From Actinomadura parmotrematis (GTDB lineage: Bacteria > Actinomycetota > Actinomycetes > Streptosporangiales > Streptosporangiaceae): a stretch of DNA of 64,000 bases. How positions within the stretch are numbered: position 1 is the first letter of the stretch; the number at the start of each line of letters is the position of its first letter. Below, piece by piece: positions 24,697 to 33,643 of the stretch. A program made the translations under genes and the position numbers. Location of the stretch: the NCBI RefSeq assembly GCF_019458805.1, contig NZ_JAIBOA010000004.1, positions 62,001-126,000 on the forward strand, given 5' to 3'. The notes under the pieces were generated by a model. That model ran no database searches, was not told the origin of the DNA, and was given only the letters and a program-made list of their open reading frames with translations.

Positions 24697-26856
24697 GTGC
24701 TCAACAGAAGAACGGCGCTGTCCCTATTCGGGGCGGCGACCGCCGTGACGCTCCTGGCGTCCCTCTCCGCCTGCGCCGGGACCTCGCGTCACGCCGGCCT
24801 CGCCGCGGCCGCGGCCGGCGCCCCGTGCGCGGCCCCCGCCGGCCGCCCCTGGTGCGACACCGCGCTCGGCCCGGACCGCCGGGCCGCGCTGCTGATCGCC
24901 CGGCTCACCGGGGACGAGAAGCTCGGCCTCATGGCGGGCGACGACATGGTCGGCCCGCTGAAGGCCGAGGGCGACGCCCGCTTCCGGGCGGGAACGGTCC
25001 ACGGCGTCGCCCGCCTCGGCGTCCCCGACCTCTACCTGGTCGACGCCGGGTCGATGGGCGTCAAGCAGGGCCCGAACACCGCGCTCGCGTCCGGGCTGTC
25101 GCTCGCGGCGACCTTCGACACCGCCGCCGCCGGCCGCGCCGCCGGCGTCGTCGCCGATGAAGCGGCCCGGCACGGCAACGACGTGGTGCTCGGCCCGGCC
25201 GTCGACATCATGCGGACGCCGCGCAGCGGCCGCGCCTTCGAGGCGTACGGCGAGGACCCCCTCCTGTCGTCCCGGCTCGGCACCGCCTGGATCAGGGCGG
25301 TGCAGAAGGGCGGGCTGATGGCCGAGGTGAAGCACTTCCCGGCCAACAACCAGGAGGACCACCGCTACACCGTCAACGCCTCCATTGGGCAGCGCGCGCT
25401 GCGCGAGGTGTACCTCGCGCCGTTCGAGGCGGCCGTGAAACAGGGCGGCGCGGCCACCGTCATGTGCGGCTACAACCGCGTCAACGGCAGCCCGAGCTGC
25501 TCCAGCTCCGCCCTGCTGGACGGCGTCCTGCGCCGCGAGTGGGGGTTCAAGGGCGCCGTCGTCAGCGACTGGATGATGGGCGTCAAGGAGACGAGCGGGT
25601 CGGTGAAGGCGGGCCTCGGCCTGGAGATGCCGCTCGGCGTCTTCTACACCCCGCCGGTGCTGCGCGAGCAGCTCCGCAACGGCGAGATCACCTGGGCGGA
25701 CGTCGACGCCCGCCTCGCCGAGCGGCTGCGCACCATGTTCGCCTTCGGCGCCTTCGACCGCGCCCGCCGCGGCGGCGCCGCCGCGATCGACCGCGCCGCG
25801 CACGCGCGCACCGCCCGCGAGCTGTCCGAGCAGGGCGTCACCCTGCTGAAGAACAGCGGCGGCACCCTGCCGCTGAAGCCGGGCGGCACGGTCGCGATCA
25901 TCGGGCGGGCCGCCGATACGTTCCGCAGCGGCGTCGGCTCGGCCCACGTCGCGCCGGTCGCCCCCGTCACTGCCCGGCAGGGCCTCACCGCCCGCGCCGG
26001 CGCGGGCCGCGCCACCTACACCCCCGGCACCGACCTCGCCGCCGCGGCCAAGGCGGCCCGCGCCGCCGACGTCGCGGTCGTGTTCGCCGCCGACCGCCGC
26101 GCCGAGGACGCCGACGTCGCCTGCCTCACGCTGGCCTGCGGCGGCGCCGACCTCGGCGACCAGGACGAGCTGATCACGACCGTCGCCGCCGCCAACCCCC
26201 GCACCGTCGTCGTCCTGCAGACGGGCGGGCCCGTCCTCACCCCCTGGGCGGCCAAGGTCAAGGGCATCGTCGAGGCGTGGTACCCGGGGGAGCGGGGCGG
26301 CGACGCCATCGCGCGCGTCCTCTACGGGGACGTCGACCCCGGCGGGCGGCTGCCCGTCAGCTTCCCCGCGCGCGAGGCCGACGCGCCCGCCTCGGGCGGC
26401 GACGCCCTCTACCCGGGCGTCAAGGGCACGGTGACCTACGCCGAAGGCGTGAACGTCGGCTACCGCGGCTACGACAGCCGGGGCGTCGCGCCGGCGTTCC
26501 CGTTCGGGTACGGGCTGTCCTACACCACCTTCAAGCTGTCGGGGCTCAAGGCGACCCGGACGGCGGTGACCGCGACCGTCACCAACACCGGCAAGCGCAC
26601 CGGCTACGCCGTCCCGCAGCTCTACCTCGGGCTGCCGAGCGCGCCGGGGGCGCCGCAGCCCGCCCGCCAGCTCAAGGGCTTCACCAAGATCGCGCTGGCG
26701 CCGGGGAGGTCGGCGAAGGTGACCTTCCCGCTGGACGCCCGCTCGTTCGCCTACTGGGACGAGGCCCGCGCGTCCTGGCGCACCGCGCCCGGCTGCACGT
26801 CCGTCCTCGTCGGCACCTCCGCCCGCGCGACCCCCCTCGCCGCCCGCCTCTGCTGA
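24697..26856 (+). CDS. Glycoside hydrolase family 3 lipoprotein (beta-glucosidase-like)
   Basis: 719 residues from GTG. A lipoprotein signal ends in the lipobox LSAC (C26). The GH3 N-terminal barrel has the conserved MAEVKHFPANNQE block and the nucleophile Asp in VVSDWMMG. The GH3 C-terminal domain and a fibronectin-III-like tail (AVTATVTNTGKRTGYAVPQLYL) complete it. Anchored outside the membrane, it would release glucose or another sugar from beta-linked oligosaccharides. The acid/base residue cannot be assigned by eye. Divergent from the secreted sugar dehydrogenase, suggesting a shared extracellular sugar theme. Confidence 0.92.
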   Translation: MLNRRTALSLFGAATAVTLLASLSACAGTSRHAGLAAAAAGAPCAAPAGRPWCDTALGPDRRAALLIARLTGDEKLGLMAGDDMVGPLKAEGDARFRAGTVHGVARLGVPDLYLVDAGSMGVKQGPNTALASGLSLAATFDTAAAGRAAGVVADEAARHGNDVVLGPAVDIMRTPRSGRAFEAYGEDPLLSSRLGTAWIRAVQKGGLMAEVKHFPANNQEDHRYTVNASIGQRALREVYLAPFEAAVKQGGAATVMCGYNRVNGSPSCSSSALLDGVLRREWGFKGAVVSDWMMGVKETSGSVKAGLGLEMPLGVFYTPPVLREQLRNGEITWADVDARLAERLRTMFAFGAFDRARRGGAAAIDRAAHARTARELSEQGVTLLKNSGGTLPLKPGGTVAIIGRAADTFRSGVGSAHVAPVAPVTARQGLTARAGAGRATYTPGTDLAAAAKAARAADVAVVFAADRRAEDADVACLTLACGGADLGDQDELITTVAAANPRTVVVLQTGGPVLTPWAAKVKGIVEAWYPGERGGDAIARVLYGDVDPGGRLPVSFPAREADAPASGGDALYPGVKGTVTYAEGVNVGYRGYDSRGVAPAFPFGYGLSYTTFKLSGLKATRTAVTATVTNTGKRTGYAVPQLYLGLPSAPGAPQPARQLKGFTKIALAPGRSAKVTFPLDARSFAYWDEARASWRTAPGCTSVLVGTSARATPLAARLC

Positions 26857-26863
26857 CCGGGGG

Positions 26864-27223
26864 TCATCGGTCGCGGGGGGCGGCGGCGGTGCCCTCGATG
26901 CGGCCGCGGACGAGGCGGGGGTGGAAGTAGCTGATGCGCTGCCGCCCGGCGGGCGTCACGCAGAAGATCTGGTAGCCGTTCTGCCCGTCCTCGTCGGGCT
27001 CGGTGAAGCGCTCGGGACGCAGCTTGCCCTCGGCGATCATCATGGTGAACCAGCGGCCGAGCTCGAACTCGTCGGGGAACGCCTCCACCCCGTGCCCGCG
27101 GCGGCCGAGCGTGTAGCGCACCTCGAACCCGCAGCCGCCCGGCGGGAACCCCGGGCCGTCCGCGCCCGGCCGGCGCGCGCGCCCGGACCGCTCCGGCGCG
27201 GGCGTCTCCCCCTGCCTGCCCAT
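26864..27223 (-). CDS. Hypothetical protein with central conserved-looking core
   Basis: 119 residues. The ATG at 27223 has GGGAGGTG about 9 bases upstream, which rejects the further-upstream GTG that lies within that RBS. A disordered basic N-terminus (about 1-35) is followed by a compact core (FEVRYTLGRRGHGVEAFPDEFELGRWFTMMIAEGKLRPERFTEPDEDG..YQIFCVTPAGRQRISYF) that looks like a small alpha/beta domain. No family recognised. Only 7 bp separate its stop from that of the GH3 gene. Confidence 0.65.
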   Translation of the reverse strand: MGRQGETPAPERSGRARRPGADGPGFPPGGCGFEVRYTLGRRGHGVEAFPDEFELGRWFTMMIAEGKLRPERFTEPDEDGQNGYQIFCVTPAGRQRISYFHPRLVRGRIEGTAAAPRDR

Positions 27224-27348
27224 GGCGGATGTCACCTCCCGTGCCTCCCCAGTCTAGGCGCCGCCCCGCCCACCGCTCCGGCGAAAGGCCGGGGGCGGGC
27301 GGCCGGGACGTCGGCGGGCGCCCGGGGCCCCGGGTACAGTCCGGGCGT

Positions 27349-28911
27349 ATGAGGCAGATGCGGCACGCGCTGGCGCGGTTCCTCGACGGCCCGCCCGGCG
27401 CGCCGCGCGCGGAGCTGGAGCGCCGGATCCGGCGGCTGGTGATCGTGAGCGCGGTGGTGGCGAACGCGGTGGGCGCCCTGGTCGTCCTCGTGCTCGCCAC
27501 CGTCGTGCTGCCCGACCCGCGGGAGATCCACGGCGACGCGGGCATCCGGCACGCCAACCTCGCGCTGTTCTTCGCCTACGCCACCACCGCGATCACCGTC
27601 GGCGTGGCGGTGGGGCTCCGCACGTTCGCGCCGGTGCGGCGGCTGCTCGTCACCGACCGGCCGCTCACCGAGGCCGAGCAGCGCCTCGTCCTCCGCGCGC
27701 CGCTGCTGCTCATGAAGGTGCACGGGGCGCTGTGGGGCCTCGCGGCCGGCGGGTGGGCCGCCGTGAACCTGGCCTTCTCGCCGCTGATGGCGCTCAAGCT
27801 CGGCCTCACCGTGCTGCTCGGCGGCCTCACCACCTGCACGATCGTCTACCTGGTGACCGAGCGGCTGTTCCGCCCGGCGGTCGCGCTCGCCCTCGCCACC
27901 CGCGTCCCGGCCGCGACGCGCGTGCCGGGCGTCGTCGTCCGCTCGGTGCTGGCGTGGGGGCTCGGCACCGCCGTGCCGGTGCTCGGCGTCCTGCTCATGG
28001 GCGCGGCGTCGCTGACCGTCGCGGACGTGTCGAGCCGCCAGCTCAGCTGGACGATGGTCGCGCTCGCCGGCACCGCGCTGCTCGTCGGCGTCGGCGTCAC
28101 CTACCTGGCGGCGCGCGCGATGGCCGACCCGATCGACTCGGTCCGCCGCGCCATGGCCCGCGTCGAGCAGCAGGACCTGCTGACCGGGGTGCCGGTCTAC
28201 GACGGCAGCGAGATCGGGCAGCTGCAGGCCGGGTTCAACCAGATGGTCGCCGGGCTCCGCGAGCACGAGATGCTGCAGGACCTGTTCGGCCGCCAGGTCG
28301 GCCAGGACGTCGCCCGGCTCGCCCTGCAGCGCGGCGTCGAGCTCGGCGGCGAGGTCCGCGCGATCGCGGTGATCTTCGTGGACCTGGTCGGCTCCACCCG
28401 GCTCGCCGCGACCCGCCCGCCGGGCGAGGTCGTCGGGCTGCTGAACGAGTTCTTCGCGGTGGTCGTCCAGGTGGTGAACGCGCACGGCGGCTGGATCAAC
28501 AAGTTCGAGGGCGACGCCGCCCTGGCGATCTTCGGGGCGCCGCTGGAGCTGCCGGACGGCCCGGCCCGCGCGCTCGCCGCCGCCCGCGAGCTGGCGTCCC
28601 GCCTCGCCGCCGAGGTCCCGCAGGTCACCGCGGCCGTCGGCGTCTCGGCGGGCCCGGCCGTCGCGGGCCACATCGGCGCCGAGAACCGGTTCGAGTACAC
28701 CGTGATCGGCGACCCGGTGAACGAGGCGGCCCGCCTCACCGAGCTGGCCAAGAAGACCCCCGCCCGCGTCCTCGCCTCCGGCGCCGCCCTGGACGCCGCC
28801 GGCCCCGCCGAGGCGGCCCGCTGGACGACCACCGGCGAGGTCGTCGTCCGCGGCCGCCTCGAACCGACCCGCCTCGCCGCCCCGACGGCCGACGAGCCCG
28901 TCGGCAACTGA
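27349..28911 (+). CDS. Membrane adenylate/guanylate cyclase (class III) with HAMP domain
   Basis: 520 residues from the ATG at 27349. Six membrane segments (about 22-260) are followed by HAMP (about 263-315, ARAMADPIDSVRRAMARVEQQDL) and a class III cyclase domain (about 335-500). Metal-binding aspartates appear in FVDLVGST and FEGDAALAIFG. The architecture is that of the mycobacterial Rv1318c/Rv1319c/Rv3645 group. It should make cAMP from ATP at the inner membrane face in response to an unknown membrane signal. Substrate-specifying residues were not checked. Confidence 0.92.
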   Translation: MRQMRHALARFLDGPPGAPRAELERRIRRLVIVSAVVANAVGALVVLVLATVVLPDPREIHGDAGIRHANLALFFAYATTAITVGVAVGLRTFAPVRRLLVTDRPLTEAEQRLVLRAPLLLMKVHGALWGLAAGGWAAVNLAFSPLMALKLGLTVLLGGLTTCTIVYLVTERLFRPAVALALATRVPAATRVPGVVVRSVLAWGLGTAVPVLGVLLMGAASLTVADVSSRQLSWTMVALAGTALLVGVGVTYLAARAMADPIDSVRRAMARVEQQDLLTGVPVYDGSEIGQLQAGFNQMVAGLREHEMLQDLFGRQVGQDVARLALQRGVELGGEVRAIAVIFVDLVGSTRLAATRPPGEVVGLLNEFFAVVVQVVNAHGGWINKFEGDAALAIFGAPLELPDGPARALAAARELASRLAAEVPQVTAAVGVSAGPAVAGHIGAENRFEYTVIGDPVNEAARLTELAKKTPARVLASGAALDAAGPAEAARWTTTGEVVVRGRLEPTRLAAPTADEPVGN

Positions 28912-28938
28912 GAAAGGCTCCGCCCTTTCCGGAGCGAG

Positions 28939-28988
28939 GAACGCCGAATGGCGCGCCGGAAAATCCGGGCGCGCCATTCCGGGCGTTC
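28939..28988. terminator. Bidirectional hairpin between cyclase and csbD-type genes
   Basis: Arms 28939-28957 and 28968-28988 pair with a 2-nt bulge (core GAATGGCGCGCC / GGCGCGCCATTC), AT-containing loop AAAATCC. A second smaller hairpin (GGCTCCGCCCTTTCCGGAGC) precedes it at about 28917-28935. Confidence 0.75.
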
Positions 28989-28993
28989 GAGGC

Positions 28994-29167
28994 TCAGTGG
29001 CGGAAGGCGTCCTTGGCCTTCTCGCCGGCCTGCTTGACGTCGGCCGAGACCTGGTCGGCGCGGCCCTCGGTCTCGAGGCGCTCGTTCTTGGTGACCTTGC
29101 CGGCGGCCTCCTTGGCCTTGCCCTTCAGGTCCTCGGCCTTGTTGCCCACCTTGTCGCCCAGACCCAT
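28994..29167 (-). CDS. CsbD-family small stress protein
   Basis: 57 residues (MGLGDKVGNKAEDLKGKAKE..., ending KAKDAFRH). The Lys/Glu/Asp/Ala-rich helix with DKVGNKAEDLKGKAKEAAGK is characteristic of the CsbD family of general stress proteins, whose biochemical role is not established. The RBS (GTGAGGAGCGACG) precedes the ATG. Short enough to be missed by length filters. Confidence 0.88.
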   Translation of the reverse strand: MGLGDKVGNKAEDLKGKAKEAAGKVTKNERLETEGRADQVSADVKQAGEKAKDAFRH

Positions 29168-29257
29168 CGTCGCTCCTCACGTCCTCCGGCCGGTTCGCGC
29201 CGGCCGGTCGATTCGCCTTTGTCGCTTGCGACGTCATTAATGCCCACTGGAACGGCT

Positions 29258-29572
29258 TCAATCATCGTCGCGGGATTTTTTCCGGAGAGGTTCGCCGGCG
29301 GCCAGGGCGTGCGCGCGGGCGTCCTCGACCAGCCGGGCGGCGCGGCGCGCCACGGCCTCGACGCGCGCGGCGGCCCGCTCCATCGCCCGCTCCACCAGCA
29401 GCGGGTCGGCCCCGGCGGACGCCACGGCCGCGCGCACCCGGTGCACGTCCCGGTCGGCGTCCTGCTGGGCCGCCCGCACCAGGGCGGCGGCGGTCCGCCG
29501 CGCGGCGTCGACCAGGGCCCGCGCGTCCTCGCTGGGGACGGCGCCGGCGGGCGGCGGCGGCCGTTCGTCCAT
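29258..29572 (-). CDS. Small Ala/Arg-rich helical protein
   Basis: 104 residues, predicted almost wholly alpha-helical (EDARALVDAARRTAAALVRAAQQDADRD... ERAMERAAARVEAVARRAARLVEDARAHAL) after a Pro-rich N-terminus. No recognised domain. Located upstream of csbD on the same strand, 90 bp away, and possibly co-regulated. Confidence 0.6.
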   Translation of the reverse strand: MDERPPPPAGAVPSEDARALVDAARRTAAALVRAAQQDADRDVHRVRAAVASAGADPLLVERAMERAAARVEAVARRAARLVEDARAHALAAGEPLRKKSRDDD

Positions 29573-29799
29573 GCACCGTCCTGTCCGCGCGGATAGATCG
29601 CTTGGAGACTATCGCCATACGACAAGTAAGCGGGGGAGAAGCGCCGGAGTCGCAGGGAAAGTGCGGAGCGATGCCCGCTTGGGGGGATGGCGGGGGCTAT
29701 GTCGCCCCGGCCGGCCGTCCCGCCGGCGCGAATCGCGCCGAGCGGCATGAACGCTTGCCAGAAGGCAACTATGATGGTCGGCCGACAGAGAGGATGGAC

Positions 29800-30168
29800 A
29801 TGGACGACCTGGCGATCGAGTGCACCGAGCGCGGCGGCGCGGCCGTCCTGACGCTCGCCGGATCCCTGTCCTTCGACACCGCCGACGACGCCCGCGACGC
29901 CCTCCGCCGGTCCCGGCCGGCCGGCGGCCCGCCGCGCGACCTGGTGGTCGACGTCGGCGGGCTGGAGTTCATCGACTCCGCGGGCGTCCAGCTCCTCCTC
30001 GACCTGCGCGCCCGCGCCGCCGGGCGCGGCGGGGCGCTGCTCCTCGCCGGGCACAGCGGCTTCGTCACCCGCGTCCTCGACCTCACCGGCCTCCAGGACG
30101 CCCTCCCGGTCCACCCCACCGTCGAGGACGCCCTCGGCCACCTCCCGGCGCGCGACGCCGGCGGCTGA
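29800..30168 (+). CDS. STAS-domain anti-sigma-factor-antagonist-like protein
   Basis: 122 residues covering one STAS domain (AVLTLAGSLSFDTADDARDALRRS..., then LVVDVGGLEFIDSAGVQLLLDLRARA). FIDSAGVQ carries the Ser that is phosphorylated by anti-sigma kinases in SpoIIAA/RsbV. It would switch a sigma factor by partner exchange. Start 29800 is preferred over 29794 because AGAGAGG is then about 6 bases upstream. No anti-sigma kinase is adjacent. Confidence 0.88.
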   Translation: MDDLAIECTERGGAAVLTLAGSLSFDTADDARDALRRSRPAGGPPRDLVVDVGGLEFIDSAGVQLLLDLRARAAGRGGALLLAGHSGFVTRVLDLTGLQDALPVHPTVEDALGHLPARDAGG

Positions 30169-30294
30169 CCGCGTCCCCGGTCGGTTGAGTGATCCGCCGA
30201 TTGCGGGGCATGGCACACGGTGTCGGAGTCGCCCGTGCACTTCGCCGACATCGGCCAGGTGATGCCCGCAGACCGCGATGGGGAGTGGACCTAC

Positions 30295-30714
30295 ATGACC
30301 GCAGGGGACGAGCCCGCCTACCACGACGACTTCGGCGACGCCTTCGACGACCCCGGCGAGTACGCGCTGTTCACGGCCGGCGTCGAGTTCTACGACCACG
30401 TGGTGGTCGTCGAGCTGGCCGGGGTGCTGGACCGGGAGACCGGCGAGCAGGCGGCGGCGGTGATCCGCTCCTTCTGGCCCGGCCCCGACGCCGCCCTGGT
30501 GCTGGACCTGGAGGGCCTGGTGCACCTGGACCGCCGCGGCGCCACCGTGCTGCTGCGCGTCCGCCGGTACGCGCGGGCCTCCGCGACGCTGCTGGTGCTC
30601 GCCGGGCTGCACGGCGAGGTCGCCGAGCAGCTGGAACGCTACGGCCTCATCCGCCACTTCGAGGTCGTCCCCGACCACGCCAGCGCCCTGGAACTGGCCG
30701 GTCAGGAACGCTGA
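30295..30714 (+). CDS. STAS-like protein lacking the phospho-acceptor Ser
   Basis: About 139 residues from the ATG at 30295 (GGGGAGTGG upstream); an in-frame GTG at 30220 would add 25 residues. The STAS fold is readable (VVVVELAGVLDRETGEQAAAVIRSF, ALVLDLEGLVHLDRRGATVLLRVRRYA, LIRHFEVVPDHASALELA). The usual DSxG is LDRRG, so the conserved Ser is missing. This suggests a non-phosphorylatable or decoy member. Tandem with the preceding STAS gene. Confidence 0.75.
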   Translation: MTAGDEPAYHDDFGDAFDDPGEYALFTAGVEFYDHVVVVELAGVLDRETGEQAAAVIRSFWPGPDAALVLDLEGLVHLDRRGATVLLRVRRYARASATLLVLAGLHGEVAEQLERYGLIRHFEVVPDHASALELAGQER

Positions 30715-30850
30715 CCCGCCCCGCCCGGACGCGGCCGCCCGCCGGGCCCGGGGACCCTGATCGCGTGCGGGGCCTACCGCGCGGCGACCCGCTGTGCCAG
30801 GGTCTGGCTTGATCGTTTCCAGGCCGCGTCCCCCAGCGGAGGTCATCCGG

Positions 30851-31726
30851 ATGAAGCGCGCGCTCCTCGGCGCGGCGGTGCTCGGCGCCGGCGCCCTCAC
30901 CACGGCCGGCGTGGCGGCCGCCCTCCCCGACGACCCGGTGGCGTCCGCCCGCACCGCGGCGGCCGGGGCCCGGCCGGGCTTCCAGGTGCCCTTCGCCTGC
31001 AAGCTCACCGTCACGGCGGCGACGTTCGCCGAGCACAGGCCCCAGTACTCCGTCGACTTCCAGAAGGCCGGCATCAGCGGCACGCCGGTGCTCGCGGCGG
31101 CCGCCGGGACGGTGTCGCGCGTCGCCGACGAGGGCGCCACCAGCTACGGCCGCTGGATCGAGATCGACCACGGCGGCGGCTGGACGACGCGCTACGCGCA
31201 CCTGTCGTCCCAGGCCGTCAAGAAGGGCCAGCAGGTCGCCCTCGGCAAGCGGATCGGCACGGCCGGCGCGACCGGCGGCGTCACCGGCCCGCACCTGCAC
31301 TTCGAGGAGCGGCTGAGCGGCGTCGTCCAGAAGGCCGTCCTCGGCGGCGTCGCCGTGCCGTACTACGGGCACACGGGCTTCACCAGCAAGAACACCTGCG
31401 GCGGCAACCCCTACACCGCCGCCAAGGTGTGCGGGCCGGGGTTCTCGGTCATCGACGCGCAGGCGGTGGCGGGCGGCCGCGTCTACCTGCTCTACAACGC
31501 CAAGACCAAGGTGAACTGCGTCACGACGCTGAAGTCGACGAACCTGGGCAAGGCGACGGCGGCGTCGGCGCACCTCCAGGTCAAGGGCGGCGCGAAGGCC
31601 ACCGACTCCGGGAAGTTCGCCTACTACGCCGGCCCGGTCAAGCGGACGGCCGCCAAGAAGTGCGTCAAGTGGGGCGGGTCGGTCGGTTCGTCGTCCTACA
31701 CCAGCCCCTACGAGCACTGCGGCTGA
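30851..31726 (+). CDS. Secreted M23-family peptidase (LytM-like)
   Basis: 291 residues from the ATG at 30851 with GGAGG 8 bases upstream. Signal peptide about 1-27 (LLGAAVLGAGALTTAGVAAA). The LytM domain lies near residues 40-160: YSVDF, GTPVLAAAAGTVSRVAD, WIEIDHGGGWTTRYAHLS, GPHLHFE. The HxH and the upstream Asp are present. A C-terminal Cys-containing domain (about 165-291) may bind the wall. It probably cleaves peptidoglycan cross-bridges or acts as an amidase activator. Confidence 0.88.
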   Translation: MKRALLGAAVLGAGALTTAGVAAALPDDPVASARTAAAGARPGFQVPFACKLTVTAATFAEHRPQYSVDFQKAGISGTPVLAAAAGTVSRVADEGATSYGRWIEIDHGGGWTTRYAHLSSQAVKKGQQVALGKRIGTAGATGGVTGPHLHFEERLSGVVQKAVLGGVAVPYYGHTGFTSKNTCGGNPYTAAKVCGPGFSVIDAQAVAGGRVYLLYNAKTKVNCVTTLKSTNLGKATAASAHLQVKGGAKATDSGKFAYYAGPVKRTAAKKCVKWGGSVGSSSYTSPYEHCG

Positions 31727-31729
31727 CGG

Positions 31730-32692
31730 CTACCGGGCGGCGGGCCGGGCGCCGGTCCAGGCGAGCGCCGCCGCGACGGCGTCCTCGGCCAGCGCGCCGG
31801 GCAGGTCGCTCCCGAACCGCTGCGCGGCGACCGCCCGCAGCCGGTGGCCGGCCACCGCCGCAGCGGCGGCGGCCAGCGCCGCCGCCAGGGCGGGCGCCGT
31901 GCCGGGGACGCCGTCGCGGCGCGCCGCGGCGCCACCGGTGACGGCCGCCAGCGCGAGGCGCGGCGACAATCCCTGGGGCGCCAGCCGGGACGGCACGCCC
32001 GGCTGCTTGTCCACGCCCAGCTCCGCCGAGGCCAGCAGCACCGCCACCGGCTTCGCGGCGGGATGCGCCAGATACCCGGCGAGCCCCGCGTCGGTGCGGC
32101 GGGACCGCAGCGCGAGCGCCGTCAGCCCGGCGGAGCTGCGGCAGCCGCTCGCCGCCCCGAGCGCGGCGCCGCGCAGCAGCGCGGACCGGCGGGACGGCTC
32201 CCCGGCGGCGGCCGCCTCGGCCTCCTCGTCCCACCGGAACAGCGCGGCGAGCGTGGCGTGCGCGGCCATGCCGTAGGCCAGGTGCGGGATCGCGTCCGCG
32301 GCCCAGTCGGCCCGGCTCCACGTCCGCGGGTCGGAGACGCCCAGCCGGCTCATCGGCAGGTCGGCGGCCACCATGGCCGCCGCCCCGAGCAGCGGCCCGC
32401 CGACGACCGCCGGCAGCCGGATCCCGGCGGCCCGCAGCAGCCCCGCCGCGGCGCCGACGCAGACGCCGGTGACGCCGCCGCCCACCCCGCCGAGGCCCTC
32501 CAGCCGGTTGTCCCACAGCGGCCCCCGCCCCGGGACGTCCACGCCCGCCGAGTCGGCGAGCCGGGAAACGACGGCGACCGGGGTGCCGCTGGCCGGCCGG
32601 CCGCGCAGCGCCATGTCGGCGTAGGTCGAGACGTTGAGCGCCGTCGTGCCGGTCGCACCGGCCGCCGCGCCGCGGAGCAGGCCCCTCACCAT
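31730..32692 (-). CDS. Ala-rich membrane protein, DUF4126-like C-terminal half
   Basis: 320 residues from the ATG at 32692; a GTG at 32701 is also in frame. Many hydrophobic Ala/Gly segments. The N-terminal part (GAAAGATGTTALNVSTYADMALRGRP, with PHLAYGMAAHATLAALF) and the C-terminal part (ALGAASGCRSSAGLTALALRS, SPRLALAAVTGGAAAR) look like two fused small membrane modules; the latter resembles DUF4126 proteins. Function unknown. Only 3 bp lie between its stop and that of the M23 gene. Confidence 0.7.
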   Translation of the reverse strand: MVRGLLRGAAAGATGTTALNVSTYADMALRGRPASGTPVAVVSRLADSAGVDVPGRGPLWDNRLEGLGGVGGGVTGVCVGAAAGLLRAAGIRLPAVVGGPLLGAAAMVAADLPMSRLGVSDPRTWSRADWAADAIPHLAYGMAAHATLAALFRWDEEAEAAAAGEPSRRSALLRGAALGAASGCRSSAGLTALALRSRRTDAGLAGYLAHPAAKPVAVLLASAELGVDKQPGVPSRLAPQGLSPRLALAAVTGGAAARRDGVPGTAPALAAALAAAAAAVAGHRLRAVAAQRFGSDLPGALAEDAVAAALAWTGARPAAR

Positions 32693-32740
32693 GGTGATCA
32701 CACCGGTACGCCTACCCCGCGGCGACGGATCTACTGCCCG

Positions 32741-32880
32741 TCACCAGGTCGGCACCACCCCGCCGTCGACGCGGAAGTCGGCCGGGTCCGGGGCTCACCG
32801 TGTTGATCCGCACGCCGCGCGGCCCGAACTCCTTCGCCAGCCCCTTGGCGAACGCGGCGAGCGCCGGGAACCCGGCCGTG
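32741..32880 (-). pseudogene. Fragment of a short-chain dehydrogenase/reductase gene
   Basis: Minus-strand reading gives ALAAFAKGLAKEFGPRGVRINTVSPGP, then, after a one-base frame change, the SDR C-terminus ADFRVDGGVVPTW and a stop at 32741-32743. The N-terminal Rossmann part and the catalytic YxxxK region are missing. The fragment is fused in frame to the end of a transporter fragment, so both are decay products. Confidence 0.75.
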
Positions 32881-33300
32881 CCCCTGATCAGCCCGCAGGT
32901 GAGCCCGACGAGGCCGAGCGTGACCGGCGACCCGCCCGCGACGTCGATCCGGCCCGTCGCGCCGGGGTCGCGCGACTCGGGGACGTGCAGCACCACGAGC
33001 ACCACGACCAGCGCCGCGACCGGCAGGTTGATCGAGAAGATCAGCCGCCAGGACGCGGCCTGCACGAGCCACCCCCCGACGAACGGCCCGACGGCGGCGG
33101 CGACACCGCCGAGCCCGGACCAGGCGCCGATCGCGCGGCCCCGGTCGTCGGGGTGGAACGAGGACTCCAGGATCACCAGGCTGCCCGGCGTGAGCAGCGC
33201 CCTGCAACGCCCGCGCGGCGATCAGCGTCCCCGGTCCGGGCGCAGCGGCGCAGAGCGCCGACGCCGCCGACGAGGAACACGCGCCCCCACCGCCATCCCG
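32881..33300 (-). pseudogene. Frameshifted fragment of an MFS transporter
   Basis: Pieces of one DHA2-type MFS protein occur in three frames: GWRWGRVFLVGGVGAL, then ALCAAAPGPGTLIAARALQG, then TPGSLVILESSFHPDDRGRAIGAWSG... through GGWLVQAASWRLIFSINLPVAALVVVLVVLHVPES. At least two frameshifts and loss of both ends make it non-functional. It ends directly at the SDR fragment and lies about 100 bp from the left end of the integrative element. Confidence 0.75.
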
Positions 33301-33397
33301 CCCCCTTCCGCGCCACGACCCCAACCCCCCGATCATGACCCGCCCACCCCCACCCCTTCTTCAGCCGTCCGACTGCCCGCCTCCCCCGACCCGCAAC

Positions 33398-33412
33398 CCC
33401 CTAAGGGTTCCT
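33398..33412. repeat. Attachment-site repeat, left copy
   Basis: CCCCTAAGGGTTCCT, identical to 42634-42648. Sits between the transporter/SDR scar and the first element gene. Contains the short palindrome CCCTAAGGG. Unlike most such elements the repeat is not part of a tRNA gene. Confidence 0.75.
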
Positions 33413-33561
33413 CAGTGATGCCTCACTCAGGAGACCCGCCGCCACGTCCGGCCCCGTCCGGGACGATCGACCTACGACCGTTCCACCTGCACAAACGGAC
33501 TTCCTCAACCGTCGCATCGTCCGCCACAGTCGGCCCTAGTCGGCTCGCATCCACCTTCGAC

Positions 33562-33589
33562 GGCTCCCATAATTGGCTCCCTGGCTCCC
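33562..33589. repeat. GGCTCCC direct repeats near the left end (candidate integrase arm sites)
   Basis: Three GGCTCCC motifs at 33562, 33575 and 33583, in an otherwise AT-containing stretch. The same heptamer recurs four times near the right end (42536-42633). Matching short repeats at both termini of an element with a tyrosine integrase suggest arm-type binding sites. Confidence 0.5.
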
Positions 33590-33597
33590 GCCGCGAA

Positions 33598-33631
33598 GAG
33601 GCCCCCGCGCTGTCCACAGCGCGGGGGCCTC
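33598..33631. terminator. Terminator of the left HTH-PLD-like gene
   Basis: Perfect 15-bp stem (GAGGCCCCCGCGCTG and complement; arms 33598-33612, 33617-33631), 4-nt loop TCCA, 12 bp beyond the stop of the minus-strand gene ending at 33644. Confidence 0.75.
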
Positions 33632-33643
33632 TCGCCGTCCCGA

